A DNA stretch of 64,000 nt, taken from Bradyrhizobium guangzhouense. GTDB taxonomy: Bacteria > Pseudomonadota > Alphaproteobacteria > Rhizobiales > Xanthobacteraceae. The stretch spans positions 186,001 to 250,000 of the forward strand of contig NZ_CP030054.1 of NCBI RefSeq assembly GCF_004114955.1, written 5' to 3'. Below are positions 46,157 to 58,332 of this stretch, in pieces. Made by a program: the position numbers and the translations under genes. Below the pieces are notes generated by a model that saw nothing but the letters and a program-made list of their open reading frames with translations, did not search any database and was not told the DNA's origin. How positions within the stretch are numbered: position 1 is the first letter of the stretch; every line of letters begins with the position of its first letter.

Positions 46157-47250
46157 TGAGCCTCCGGAGAATGTTCCGCACGACTGCCCGATCCCGCCAC
46201 GATCGAGGCGGTCCTCGCCCGTCTTCCGATCGGAGCTAACGAAACGGCGCTGGCGGCCGCGCTGACAGAGACGTTTGCTGGATTCCCATTTTCGACGGCG
46301 GCCATCGATGACCAGTATTGGCGCGACAGACGCTCGGTGATCGCCGCTGACGGGACACGGATCGCAGAATACCGGTCGTGGATGGAAGCCGAGCTTGCCA
46401 AGAACAACGGCGACATCGGCGCGCTCTGGACGCGATTGCGCCAGAGCGATCTTCAGACTTCTGAATGGCGCGGTAAGACGGTCTACGCCTTCGCGCCGAC
46501 TGGATCGGGCGCGGCGGACTATGTGCAAATCCGTCTCGGCCGGGAAGTCGAATCGCGTGCGGGGCCGATCGTCAATCGACGTACCGCCCTTGGGGCAAGG
46601 ACGAATTACTCGATCCGTCATGGATCACGCACGAAGAGATGTCCGACAACAAGGTCATCGCGGGTCCGCTCTATCGGATGCTTGGGCGCGCGGGCAGCAG
46701 CGTCATCTACGTTCGGAGTTACCTTACGCGGTGCGCCCGACTCGAGCGCGAGAGGCGCGAGGCGCAGCGGCCGGAGATGGAACGTCGTGCGGTGCGTGAA
46801 GTGACACGGGAGGGCACAACCGAGACGCCGTTTCTTGAACTGGTGCCGGACTGGTTCGAGTTCGTACCGCGGGAGAACCGTTTCTTCCAGGACTGGGACG
46901 AATCGAGCGCCTCGGCTGAACGCGTCTACGCGCACTGGGCCCTCGATATTTGCGACTACGACCACAAAGGCACGCGCGAGGTTGGATTTGTGCCGCGTCC
47001 CCTTCATCTGCCGGACGAGAGGCTTGGCGTGGGAGGTGCGTCCGTCCATTTCTTGATGGACCGCGTGGAAGCGATCGACCGTGAAGTCGGCGTTCCATTC
47101 GGCTGGTTTTTTCTGATTACGCATGGCAATCGCGTCGAGCCGGAGGTTGGTCAAACCATCGCCAAGGGCCTCCGCGATCAGCGTGTCATCTTGCCCAATC
47201 GGGATGCTCGAGTGCTTCTGCGCTGGGCCGAACGGCCGTATGGATTCTAA
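46152..47250 (+). pseudogene. Unknown protein of about 365 residues, two frameshifts
   Basis: The reading begins MDEPPENVPHDCPIPP, shifts near 46200 to EAVLARLPIGANETAL, and near 46560 to a third frame containing DELLDPSWITHEEM, PLYRMLGRAGSSVIYVRSYL, WFEFVPRENRFFQDWDE and VGVPFGWFFLITHGNRV. The composition is that of a real, soluble protein. I do not recognise the family. It follows the AbiE remnant in a block of broken accessory genes. Confidence 0.5.
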
Positions 47251-47350
47251 GAGGACGACGGCTGCGGGAAGCTGGCTTTGCTCGACTTGTCGGGACGGAT
47301 GTCCGTTGCAGGTCCTGCGATGATATCGACCGCGTCCTCGTTAGAGCGTT

Positions 47351-49521
47351 TCACATTTTGATTGAAGCATAACCTGAGTTTGCGAAGTAGTTGGCGCATT
47401 CGCGGGGCTGGACCTCCTGGACGAGGTGACCGATATGGCGCCAGGTGTCCTCGAGGGTGCGCTTCTGGGCTTGCCGCATCCAGTGTTTGATCTTGGAAAA
47501 TGCCTGCTCGATCGGGTTGAGGTCGGGCGAGTATGGCGGCAGGTACCAGAGCCTGGCGCCAGCCGCCTTGATCATCTGTCTGACAGCGTTCGACTTGTGG
47601 CTTCCGAGATTGTCGAGAATGACGATATCGCCCTCGCGCAAGGTCGGCAGGAGCAGGTGCTTCACGTAAGCGCGGAAGCATTCGCCATTGATCGGGCCGT
47701 CGAAGACGAAGGGTGCCGTGAGTTGTCCTTGCAGTAAACGATCTGCGTCTTCGTCGGATGCATCTGAAGTCCGCACACTTCCAGCCTCGCTTGAAGCTCC
47801 GCCTTAATGGCTTCTGCTTCTTGCTCGGTCCGGCAGTGCACCAGTCCGTCATCGGCATACCGACACCAAGGAAGGTCGGGATGTGTCCGCGCCATCCAGA
47901 GATCAAACGTATAATGCAGGAACAGATTGGCCAGTATTGGGCTGATCACGCCCCTTGAGGGTTCCGCGGATCCGCTCAACGAGCTTCCCGTCCTTTTCCC
48001 TTGATGCCGTCAGCCATCTTTCGATGTAGAGCAGCGCCCATTTGCATTTCACGTGTCTCCGGACCGCCTTCAGCAAGAAGATCATGCGGGAGATTGTCAA
48101 ACAGTCCTTTGATGTCGAACTCCAGGACCCAATCATATTTCCAGCACCGCTGACGCGTGACGCCCACGGCGTCCAGAGCCGATTTTCCTGGCCTGTGACC
48201 GTAAGAGTCCGGCAGGAAGATGGATTCCAGTTCCGGCTCAATCATCCGTTTGACCACCATCCGATCGCTGATAGTGGGCACACCTAAAGTCCTTTCGCCG
48301 CAGGTCTTCTTTGGAATGGAGACGGCGAGCACCGGAGGTGGAAAGTACACCCCCGACGACATCCGATTCCAGATCTTGTAGAGATTCCCTGCAAGGTCTT
48401 TCTCGAACATCTCGAAGGTCTGTCCGTCCACTCCAGCCGCTCCGCGATTGGATTTGACCGCCTTGTACGCTTCGTACACTCGCCGCTTCTCAATCGAGAA
48501 CGGCTTGTTTATCGCACTGTTCGAAGTCATCCTGTTTCCAGTTGGTCCAAGAGTACGACTACCTGACCCGATCCCTTTGCTCCGTCCCCATTACAGGGCC
48601 CTCAACGCTCCTACGGATCGGTCCGCCCCAGTCTCTTGCATCGGTACTCCCGCCTCGCGGTTGGCACCGCTTGCGCTTCTCCCTTGGCATCAAGAGCCTG
48701 GTTCCTGCAGTTCCACGCGAAAGCCTGTGTCCGACTCACGCCCCCTCTACGCCGGTCGCCGCCCGCCCAGTCGTCAGGCATCTGGCGGACGTGTCCCAGG
48801 TTGACGAGACGGTCCTGGTTTTGACGACACTTGAATTAATAACGACGCGTCTCAGGAGGGTTCACTTTCGTTCGTCTTTCGGACACTCACCTGCTCGGTA
48901 TATTCCGAACTTCTGATCCGACGCTCACCACCACAGCTCTTTACCGCAGCAGCTCGGATTGGTTTGAGACCCGCCCCTGAAAGCTGATCTCGGGGGCCCG
49001 CCCCCATCTTTCTCGCAGCTTCACCATCGGTCTTAGTTCATTTGAACTCCTTCCGCTGTCTGCAGCACACTCTCATCGATGAAGACGAGCCGGCCCGGAT
49101 CGAGCCCGGCCTGCCAAGATCGCCAACGCAGGCGCCTACGAGAGACGTCGGCGCGAGCCTGTTCGAGGGCGAACAGTGTTCTTTTGAACCGCAGCCCCTC
49201 CCGGCGCAGGAACAGCCAGACTGCGTTGTGTGAGACCTTGACCCCACGGGCTGCCAGCTCTGCCTTCAGACCATGCAGCGTCAGGTGCGGCGTCTCGGTG
49301 ATCCGCTCGACGATGAAGGCCCGGTGCGGATCAAGCACAGGCTTGCGGTGACCACCCATCTTGCCGGGGGCTACCGAGCCGGTCGCTCGATAACGCTGAG
49401 ACCACTTCACGACTGACGAGACCGCAACGCCAAACCGTTCCGCCACAGATCGGCAGCTCTCACCCTTGGCAACAGCGGATACCGCGCGCTTACGCAAATC
49501 GTTGGAAATTGGTCGGACCAT
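47351..49521 (-). mobile_element. IS630-family element interrupted by a group II intron
   Basis: The N-terminal part (49521-49071) has SCRSVAERFGVAVSSVVKW, HLTLHGLKAELAARG and LVFIDES, the first catalytic Asp. The C-terminal part (about 47720-47351) has FVFDGPINGECF, VILDNLGSHKSNAV, LPPYSPDLNPIEQAFSKIK, with the remaining catalytic residues. Between them lies a truncated group II intron. Part of the transposase between IDES and FVFDG is missing, so a deletion followed the intron insertion. Confidence 0.85.
47722..49070 (-). mobile_element. ltrA: Group II intron with reverse transcriptase, 3' truncated
   Basis: The minus strand starts GTGTGCTGCA at 49070, fitting the GUGYG 5' end of group II introns, inside the IS630 codon run. 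The encoded protein begins near 48530 (MTSNSAINKPFSI) with VKSNRGAAGVDGQTF, FLPDSYGHRPGKSALDAV, and the catalytic CRYADDGLV. At least two frameshifts occur (near 48080 and 47970). Reading stops at IVYCKDN, where IS630 sequence resumes. The maturase X domain and RNA domains V and VI are gone, so the intron cannot splice or move. Confidence 0.75.
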
Positions 49522-49556
49522 CAGATGCTGGCCTCCAGCCCAGCCAGCATCTTGAA

Positions 49557-49898
49557 TCATATTCGCCCCAGATCCGGGATCCCTTCCGATTCAATAAATC
49601 TGTGAACCGCTCTAGGTCGGAGTTCGACCCGTACGGAGCCTCCGTTTCCAACATCCTCCAATGCGGCTTTCCAGACCCGCCGTATTGCCCGGCCGAGTGT
49701 GGCGGGATCAACTGGACAGTCTGTGACGAGCGGAACCATGACATTGCCGGTCACGCCGGCCGCTTCGTAGGCTTTGATGATCGCGAGGGTGGCGCGAGAG
49801 GCGGCGACCACTGACATCGCTTCGACGAGATCGAGGGGGACGATGCCGTTGGTTTTCGGTGTCCGGACGATGGGGATTGTGGCTGTTTCGATCGTCAA
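49557..49898 (-). CDS. Unknown protein, C-terminus cut by IS630
   Basis: The frame MTIETATIPIVRTPKTNGIV, then ASRATLAIIKAYEAAGVTG and LGRAIRRVWKAAL, has a natural codon pattern. It runs to the IS630 boundary, where the original C-terminus would have continued. I recognise no family. It is divergent from the pab remnants. Confidence 0.35.
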   Translation of the reverse strand: MTIETATIPIVRTPKTNGIVPLDLVEAMSVVAASRATLAIIKAYEAAGVTGNVMVPLVTDCPVDPATLGRAIRRVWKAALEDVGNGGSVRVELRPRAVHRFIESEGIPDLGRI

Positions 49899-50059
49899 GT
49901 TCGCGTCCGCGCTCGATTGGTCTGCATCCTAGTATCGGTTGGCCATAGTGGTGCAACAAATCTTTGCGTGTCAACCCCCGGTAGTGATACCGCCCTGCGC
50001 AGTAGGGCCGCGTGATGCTGATCGATCGCGCAATGATGTATTGTCGTGTGGATGCGCCG

Positions 50060-50342
50060 TCGGCGGCTCCATCACCGGGGCACCGAAGGTGCGCTCGATG
50101 GAAATTATTGCGGAAATCGAGCGCGTGGCGCGAGAGGTATATTGCGGGGCGATCGGCTTCAACGGGCACATGGACACGAACATTGCGATCCGCACTGTCA
50201 CGATCGACGACGACCTGGCCGTATTTCATGCCGGCGGTGGAATAACGGTGCTGTCGGACCCAGAGGCCGAATCGAGGAGACGCTCGCCAAGGCTCAGCGG
50301 ATCTTTGATGCATTTCGTGCTGAAGCAGCTGGTGCACTTTGA
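50060..50342 (+). pseudogene. pabB: C-terminal remnant of aminodeoxychorismate/anthranilate synthase component I
   Basis: GGSITGAPKVRSMEII and YCGAIGFNGHMDTNIAIRT, then FHAGGGITVLSDPE, are the last conserved blocks of the chorismate-binding family (PabB/TrpE). A frameshift near 50275 leads to AKAQRIFDAFRAE and the stop at 50342. The N-terminal three quarters are absent. Its stop overlaps a start of a component II fragment. Confidence 0.75.
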
Positions 50343-50490
50343 TTGCCATCATTGACAACTACGATTCCTTCGCCTTCAACATTGCCCGCTATTTCCGCGA
50401 GCTTGATCAAGCAACGGAGGTCGTCCGAAACGACTTGGCGAGCATCAGCGATCTTGTTGGCCTCAAGCCGCGCGCGGTCAGCCTTGTACT
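50339..50490 (+). pseudogene. pabA: N-terminal remnant of aminodeoxychorismate/anthranilate synthase component II
   Basis: From TTG 50339 the reading gives IAIIDNYDSFAFNIARYF and VVRNDLASISDLVGLKPR, the first 50 residues of a TrpG/PabA-type glutamine amidotransferase. Similarity ends before the catalytic Cys region. The rest is replaced by sequence leading to the ATPase gene at 50601. Confidence 0.7.
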
Positions 50491-50600
50491 CAAGTTGCCG
50501 GTCCTGAATTTGGATCCGCAAGGAACATCGCCGCTGCCGGACCTTCAATTCGCTGGACTGATAAGCGTTCACAGGGTAAGTGCCGGCAAAGGGGGCAAAC

Positions 50601-53600
50601 GTGAACGAAGACTCACCGGCACCGCGTGACATTCATCTGCTTACTACCGACACACTGCTCGCCGATTTGATCGGCGGGCGAGCCGTCGCTGTCGCCGCGG
50701 GCGACCATCTTTCGATAGACTCAGACGATGCCCGCGCGGTGTTGGATTGGTATCGCCGCAATCGGGGCAAGTGGGCCGGTAATCTTTCCGCAGGCGACGT
50801 CGAGGCAATCATCAACGTCATTGGGACGGAGCCGCCGACGCTGGAGACCGCGGCTGATGATGGTCAAGCTCGCACTGTCAAAGTGTTGCGGCTGGTAAAG
50901 GTCGTCGCACACCGGTTTGCTGGGCTGCACGTTTACGGTCGTTCCACCGCGCCTCCCGACACGTTCGTCTTCGAATCTGGCAAGACTGTCACCTAGGGCG
51001 CCGATGGTTCGGGCAAGACGTCCATCGCCAACGCCATCGTCTGGTGTTTGACCGGTCACCTCATCCGCTCCCAGCGCCCACCCGAGGAGGGACCGACCGA
51101 GTTCGTTTGCGAGGCCGCGCGCAACGACGACACGGTAACGACGCACCCGATGTCGGCAATCACGCCTATGCCACACAAAGCTAGCGATCTGCCTGCGGAC
51201 GGCGAGGCGATTCCAGCCGACAGTTGGGTCGAGCTAACCTTCGTCGACGCCCACGGTGACCCGCTGCCACCCCTCCGCCACCAGGAGGGCCGCACCCCGC
51301 GCGGCAAGATCACCGAGACACCGCCCGATCTCGACGCAATCGGCATCGACCCAATTGCCTCGCGCATTGCGACGACCATGCCCGCGCTGCTGCCGTTTCT
51401 GGCGGTCGGCTCTACGTCGCAACTCGGCGAGGCAGTCGCCCGCCTGACCGGCCTCGCTGACCTCGTCGATCTCGCCAAGCATGCCGGTAAAGCGTCCGAG
51501 CGGATTGCCAAGCGCACGACCAAGGAACTCGAAGCCCAACGCATCAGTCGTAGAACGCTACCAGCAGGCTGCCGACGACCTCGCCGGCGCCGTCGCGGAA
51601 TTTCCCGCCATCGCATTCGAAGGAGATGCACCTGCGGTCGATGCTGAGGATTCCAAAGGCGGAATCCAGAAGATCAATGAGCATTTCGCGGCCCTGAAGG
51701 CGACGGCACTGGCCAAGGCGCGCGAAGTATTGGGCGAACAATTCAACCCCGAGGACAAGAAGGCCCGCGACGACCTCGAGGCGAGCATTCGGCCAGCCAT
51801 CGAACAGCTATCGAAGCATCTCAGCGAGTTGCCCTCCATCGCGCGGCTCTCGGCCCTGTCGGCGAGCGCCGACGAGATCGCGGTGGTCGCCAGACTGTTG
51901 GCGCAGATCGATGCCGAGGCGGCGACGCTGGCCGCGCTTGCTGCGAGCCCCGACCGCGCGCGGCGGGCGCAGCTGTACGCTAGGCTTTCCGCCTGGATGC
52001 ACGAGCATGGCCATGCCGATGACGGCATGTGCCCGGTTTGCGTCGGCCCGCTCCACGGGGAATGCGATCCGGTTACTGGTAATACGGTCAGCGACCACCT
52101 AGCGGAAGCCACGCGAGACCGCGAGGTTATCGCGCGCACCGTCGCCGAATGTCGTCGCACTGGTGCAGTCGCCTCCTCCAAGATCTTCCGCCTACCCTCG
52201 CGAAGGAAACCCGCGGCGACTTGCCAGGGTCACCCATCGACTTATTGAGAGCTGGATTGATTGACGAACTGTTCGGGACGGAATCGTTCCGCGGTGCGCT
52301 ATCGGCGCTTCGCGCCGATGCTTCGGCGCTCGTGGATGAGCGCCTCGCGACTTTGCCTGCCTTCGAAGAACCGGACACTCGTGTGCTGCCTGCCGTATTG
52401 GTGACTGGAACGACGGCGTTGCAGCGGATAGTCGACCGCACTGTGCGTGCGTTGGCGTTCGCCGAATGGCGCGGAGCCAACGCCGCAGCACTGAAGAGTT
52501 TCCTCCAGCCGTTCGGCGCGGCCAGGACGGTGCCGCCGACGCGAGCCGGGCGATCGGCCGCCGATTGTCATCGCTGCTCGCGATCGTTGAGGGCGTCGCG
52601 CCGCTTAATACCGCGATCGAATATGTTCGCCGGATAGAAGCCGCCCGCGTGGAACATGCATCGAAGCAGGCGCGTATGGACGCCTGCTGCAGGGCCGTAT
52701 CCGCGCTTGATCTGCTTGTGCCACTCGCCGAGCTCGCCCAGTCTCAGGTTGAGGCGCTACGGGCGAAGCTGCACAACCGGTCGGAGCACTGGCGGCGCGC
52801 GATCTACCGCAACGCGACCGGCTTTGCTCCCGACCTTACCGGAACTGGTATGGACGCACGGGGCGTACTTGAGCTCAAGGTCGGCCGCGAGGGCGTGACC
52901 GCACCTGCCCAGCATGTCTCCAACGCTTCTGCGCTGCGCGGCGCGCTGCTCGGCTTCTTTCTCGCCTTCCGCGAGCACGTCCTCACAACCCGCGGCGGTC
53001 TGTCATTGCTGGTGCTCGACGACCCGCAGAATGCTCGACAACGACAATCGCGAGCGCCTCGCGCGAGGTTTGGCTGGGCTCGCCGAGGCGGGCGCTCAGC
53101 TTCTAGTGACCACCCACGATCGCAAGTTCGCCCGCTCGCTCGTTGCCGAGAATCGTGCCGCCGACCGCGTTGAGCATCTATCTGTCCACCCGGTGAACGC
53201 GGTGCGGCCGACTCTCATCGTCTCGCCAGCGATCGAGGAGATCGATCGCGGGCGCCACGCGTTTCATATGAACTCCGATTCCGCTTCTGACGCACAGAAC
53301 TATGCGGCCTGCGCGTCTTCCTCGAATCGCGGCTCGGTGATCTATTCGATGATGTTGCTCATCCCGCGTATGCCACATCGACGAAGCCGCTGACGCTCAT
53401 CCCTCTGATGGACAAGCTGCGCGGGCTCGTCTCGATCGGGACAGGCGAACTGTTTGCCAATCCGGTCGTCAAGCGGTTCGCGGAGGATACCGCCCTCGCC
53501 GAAGGGGCGGAGCCGCGGCGTGTCCTCAACACGTCGCACCACGACAAGGCGTCGATCAGCTACATGGACGTAAAGGCTGTCGAAGCCGACTTCGCGCGGC

Positions 53601-54499
53601 TGCGGACCAGCATCGAAAAGGTCCACGAACAATTTCGCTTGTACCGGTGGCGCGAGCCACTCGCGCCTTCCGAGAGCAGAACGGACGTCGCGCCCTTGCG
53701 GCCGATCATCCGCCCCACCTTTTCCGTTCCGCTCTGCCCAGAAATCGCCGCGTTCGTCGGCGAATTGCCCGTGGGCGGGACGCAAGATGTTGCTGTCGAA
53801 CGGCTTAGTGGCGAATGGTTCGAGGGCAAAGCGCTCTTCTACGTCCGCGGCGACACGTTGGGCTTTGCTATCCCCGGCGGCGCGGTCGCGATCGTCGAGG
53901 TTGAACCTTATCCTGGCCGCGACCAACATCTTGTGATTGCTCAGTATCGCAATCGAGTGCTGGCACGACGGCTGGTGACGTCACGTGGCGCAATCGGTGT
54001 CTCGCTAGCTGCGCAGATGCCCGACCCGCGGACCTCGCGCCCGACACTGACGTTCGACGAGAGCAAGCTGCGCGTGCACCGCATTGTCGGCGCAATCTTC
54101 ACCGATATGCCGCCGCCGCCTGGAAGTGGCGAGGCAACGCCTGTCGATATGGTGCCGGAGCTTGCGCACGTCGTCGTCGCTTACCGCGTCAGAGAGGACA
54201 GCGCCGTTCCACTCGCGCTTCCCGGTCAGATCATTTTGGGCGGCGCCGAGCTAACAATTGGCTATCTCGATCGATGGGAGAACACACTTGTCGCAGTAAC
54301 GCTCGATGATGGTACGAGCATTCTCAAGCGGGTCGGTGCCCGTCTGCCCGGTAAGTTGGCTCACCTCCGCCAATTCGAGACGATCGGCGGCCTCGGTTCG
54401 TCGATTGTCCTCGCGACCGAGGCGACCGATATCTTCGGCGTGATACCGACCTTGGTCACTGCGCGAGGAGTCGTTGGCGTGCTGTATGATTGCGCGTGA
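50601..54499 (+). pseudogene. Large P-loop ATPase with CPVC motif and S24/LexA-like C-terminus, multiply broken
   Basis: The start is GTG 50601 after AAGGGGG. In order: an N-terminal region; a stop (TAG near 50995) directly before Walker A GADGSGKTS; coiled-coil-like sequence; a MCPVCVGPLH zinc-hook-like site near 52030; an ABC-type Walker B SLLVLDDPQ near 53015 with LLVTTHDRKF; and a C-terminal region (53700-54100) resembling LexA/S24 peptidase, with GDTLGFA where Ser is expected and ARRLV where Lys is expected. Frameshifts lie near 51545, 52183, 52530, 53030 and 53310. The total would be about 1300 residues. I know no characterised protein with this layout; the context suggests phage defence or DNA repair. 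Confidence 0.55.
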
Positions 54500-54851
54500 T
54501 CAGGCGACGGAGTCGTTCGGATCGTTCGCAGGTACACCGAACGCCCGTTTTCTAACAGAGAGTGCAGATAGTCGCCTCACTGCTATCGGCCAGTCTTTGC
54601 AGTTCCCGAAATTGAAGTCGCCCGCAATCTCATCCAATTTCAACCTCGCCCATCGAGATCCTAAAGAAGATCAACGCCGCTGCGGTGCTTTGTCGGCGAT
54701 GCGATTACCATCGGCAAGGCCCCTGCATAGCCGATGGCGGCTTGAGGAATAGCCTCGGCAGCGCGCTCCGCGTGCTGGCTCACCGGCCGGGCTCGTGAAC
54801 GAGCCCACCCGCCGTCCGGCTTCGATCCCTCGCGCTGATGCCGTCTACCCG
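54500..54851. other. Gap between the convergent large ATPase genes
   Basis: No gene or clear terminator is visible. The two large, broken ATPase genes converge on this stretch. Confidence 0.4.
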
Positions 54852-57800
54852 TCAGGCCACGTTCTTTATCGGAACCCCGCGGGGTTCGAGAACCGCGGTC
54901 GCCACATGCCCGTCGAAAGCTGTGCGGGCAACGCCGACCAGATGCTGATGATGAGTGAAGAAGAGCACTTGCGTCTTTTCCGCCAGCTGTTGCAGGACTT
55001 TGAAACCAGCCGCAGCCCGCGCATCGTCATAATTGATGAAAAGATCATCGGCGATAAATGGCGCTGGCGCGGAATGCGTAAGATACTCTTCTACGGCAGC
55101 GATGCGTAAGGCCATCAACAACTGATCGGCCGCGCCTTCGCTCAGTCCTGATACTGGGACGGCGCCTCCATCCCCGCGCAGACCCGCTAGGTGCGGAACA
55201 TCCTTCTCATCGTATGCGAGCGTAAGCCGTTCGAAGGAACCGGCGGTCAGGATCGAGAACAATTCCCCGGCTCGCTTGAGCAGCGGCGCCTGCTTTTCAC
55301 GCCGGAACCGCTCGATCGCCCATCTGAGGATCACCGACGCCGAACGAACGCGCGCATATTGCGCGGCAGCGTCGCCGCCGACGGCCTCGAATACGCGCTC
55401 GGTATCTTTACTGTGCTGGATATTGGTCAGTTGCCGCTCCCGGACCTCTTCGAGCGATTTCTTCAAAGTCTGTTCCCGCGCCGCAGCCTGGTCGGGATCG
55501 TTGCTGTGGCACTCCTCGGCGAGAACCACTAGGCCAAGACCGTCACCATCGGCTTCGAGCGTCGCGCAACCGCGCCCGTTCATCCTTGAGCGCGCGTTGT
55601 TGGTCAGACCGCTGAATAGCTTCGCGCAACGCGTCGATCGTTCCAGCGCCGGCCGCCCGTTGGAGCCCTGTCATAATGACCCGCGCGTCATTTCTCGACC
55701 TGTCGCAGTCGTCCAGCTTCTTCTGAAGATTTTCAACCGCTTCACTCTTCTCGTTAAGTGAGTCACGCGCCTGCTTCGACGCATTCAATCGTGCATGAAG
55801 CTTGAGGGCGGCCTCGTCTGCGTCCTCACCCGCCAGCTGCACCGACACCGATGCAACGAGCCTTTCGACCTCCGTTGCAAACGCCTTGATGTCGCGCTCG
55901 ATCTTTCCGATTCGCTCGTGCTGCAAGTCCGCAATCTTAACTGACGTCTCGCGCATCTGGTCGATCGCGTCGATTTGCTCCTGAATGGTCTCAATGGGAC
56001 CTTCAGCCGAAAGACTGAGCGCCGCCAAGGCGTCCTTCCACTGCGCATTCCAGGCGGCGCGTTCTTTCTCGGCGCCCTCGACCACACCGCGCTTGCGCTC
56101 GACGTCGGCCTTGAGCTTCCGCTCATCGAGCGCAAGCTCGGTCCGCTTTTGCGCATTCGCCTCTTCCGTGCGGATGCGCACTTCCGCCGTCGCCAAAATG
56201 CCGTTCAGGGGCAGGCTGCCTGCCGAGGCCGCAATCGCCGTATCCTGCAGCAAGCCCACTAGCTGTCGCTTGGCTTCTGCGATTTCGTGTTGCAGCGACG
56301 TTGCCGAGCGAGCTGCGCCGTCGCGCTTGGCGATCTGATCCAGCAGATCGGCCCTCGCGTCGAGCCAGTCGAGCATCTCGTCAGGGGGCAACGGGCCATC
56401 CGTGACACCGTTCCACATGCCGGCCCAGGCATGGCCAAGGCGCTCCGCTCTGCAGCTAACGAGGCAAGTTCTTGCTTGTTGGAGTCGAGAGCGTCTTGCT
56501 GGTCGGCGATCTGCCGAGCCAGCACCATGGCCGCAGCCGTCGACTCTGCGTTCTGAAACCGCTGATCCGCCGCCGCATCGGCATGGCCGACAGCCGTTTC
56601 ATAGGCGTGGAGCAGCGCGTCGCCATCTGCGAAGGCGCGCTCTTCCGATTCCGGCACTGCGATATTGTCGACATGCCGACGCCTGATGATAGGCCATCCT
56701 GCGTCCCGGCGTTCCCGCAGCTTCGTCAAATCCTCGGCCGACACGATCTTTTCATCGGATACCAACCGCGCGTAGGACTTTCGATTGTTCTCGACAGCCC
56801 GAGTCGGATCGCGGATAGCCGCTTGCTGGCTTTGAGTACGGCCTTCAAGATCGCGCACCGCGTCGCGATGTGCCTTCACTGCGGCTTCGACCAGGATTTT
56901 CATGGCGCGCAAACTCGTCTCGTCAACGACCGCGGGATTCATCATCGCCATTTGCTGCCGACATAGTTCATCCGCGTCCCGATACTCTCGCTGGGTAGCC
57001 AGGAGAGGAGCGTCAAGATCGCCCAAGGCGGAAGTGGATTTGACCACGCCCGCCAAGCCCGACAGATCCTGGGGGGTCCCGATCGCCTCAATGCGAGCCT
57101 GGAGATTGGCCAGCTTTTCGCCCGCGTCTTCAAGGGTCTTCTGGGCATTCTCGACGGCCGCAAAGCGGCCGCCGCGAGAGGTCAGCAAGCCTTGCACGGC
57201 CGAAGCTTTGGCACGCGGCGGGATTCTATCAACCAGCTCGGCGGTCTCACCCGTCCAAGCCAGTTCGGACGCGGCCCACTTGAGAGCGTCTTCCGCCGCT
57301 GCGAGCTCCGCCCGCCGCTTTGGCAATCAGCTCTTCCCGAAGCGAGCTGGATTCTGAGCTTGGACAGGCGTTCGATCTCCGCCTCATGGAGCAGAACGTT
57401 ATCGTCTATCGCGATCGCGGCGCGCTCAGCGCTGAACGTTGCTATCTGTTTCTGAAAGGCTGTGATGCGCGCCTCCGCGGCGGCGTTATCGGCCGACGCC
57501 TTGTCGAATTGCTTCGCGGCATCAGCGGGCAGATCGGCAACGACGCCGAGGGCCGTTATCTCGTATTCGATTTCGCCGAGACGCCGTACGTTGCGATAAA
57601 CGCGCCGGACGCGCACGATTTTGGCGAGCTCGGCGACTTGCTCTTCGATCTCTTTCTCGATCTGGACACAGCGTCGCGCGCCTCTTCATAGGCGGATTTC
57701 AGCTCCTGCCATTTGGTCGCGGTGACCGTGTGTTGGCGCAACGTCGCTTCGGCCTCTTTGAGACGTTCCTCCGCCTGGTAATATTTCCGGTGCCCCGCCC

Positions 57801-58332
57801 TGCGGCTGCCCCACAGCCCGTCCGCTTCTTCCTGCATCGCCGCCAGTCGATCGCGAAGACCGGAGACGCCCGCCCCCGCGGCGAACAAGGTCGCGCCGAC
57901 ATCGTCCTTGGCCTGGATGATGTCCCGGCCGCCATCGCGCAGGCGCTCATGGGCGAGACAGAACATCCGGCAGAAGAATGCGCGATCTATCCCGCCGACC
58001 AACGGTCCAAGCAGCCCGTCGCCCGCAGGAAGAGGCAGCTCGTCAAGGCCGAGCAGCGTGTCCTTGTTGCCCTTGCGCCGCCGGATCGATAGCTCCGTTC
58101 CCTCACGTTCCAACGTCGCGCCGATGCGCAACGCCGCGTTCTCATGAAGAACGTTTCTTGCAGACTGACCCGGAATCCCGAACAGCAGCTCTTCAATCGC
58201 CGACATCGTCGTCGACTTGCCGGCCTCGTTCTCGCCATACACGATATGAAAATCGGGCCCTTCAGACGGAATATGAAGCGAGGCTTCGGTGAAGTGTCCG
58301 TACCGGATCAGGTCAAGGGAACGGACACGCAT
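54852..58332 (-). pseudogene. SbcC/YhaN-like SMC ATPase, four or more frameshifts
   Basis: From ATG 58332: RSLDLIRYGHFTEASLHIP and Walker A GENEAGKSTTMSAIEELLFG, typical of YhaN-type ATPases. Long coiled-coil segments follow in the frames 57182-57616, 56259-57326 and 55543-56418. The C-terminal part (55583-54852) has the signature GLSEGAADQLLMALRIA, Walker B FIADDLFIN and FFTHHQHLV. In total about 1160 residues, normal for the family. Its start overlaps the stop of the SbcD-like gene, forming a nuclease-ATPase pair for DNA end processing. Frameshifts near 57600, 57320, 56350 and 55560 disable it. Confidence 0.75.
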
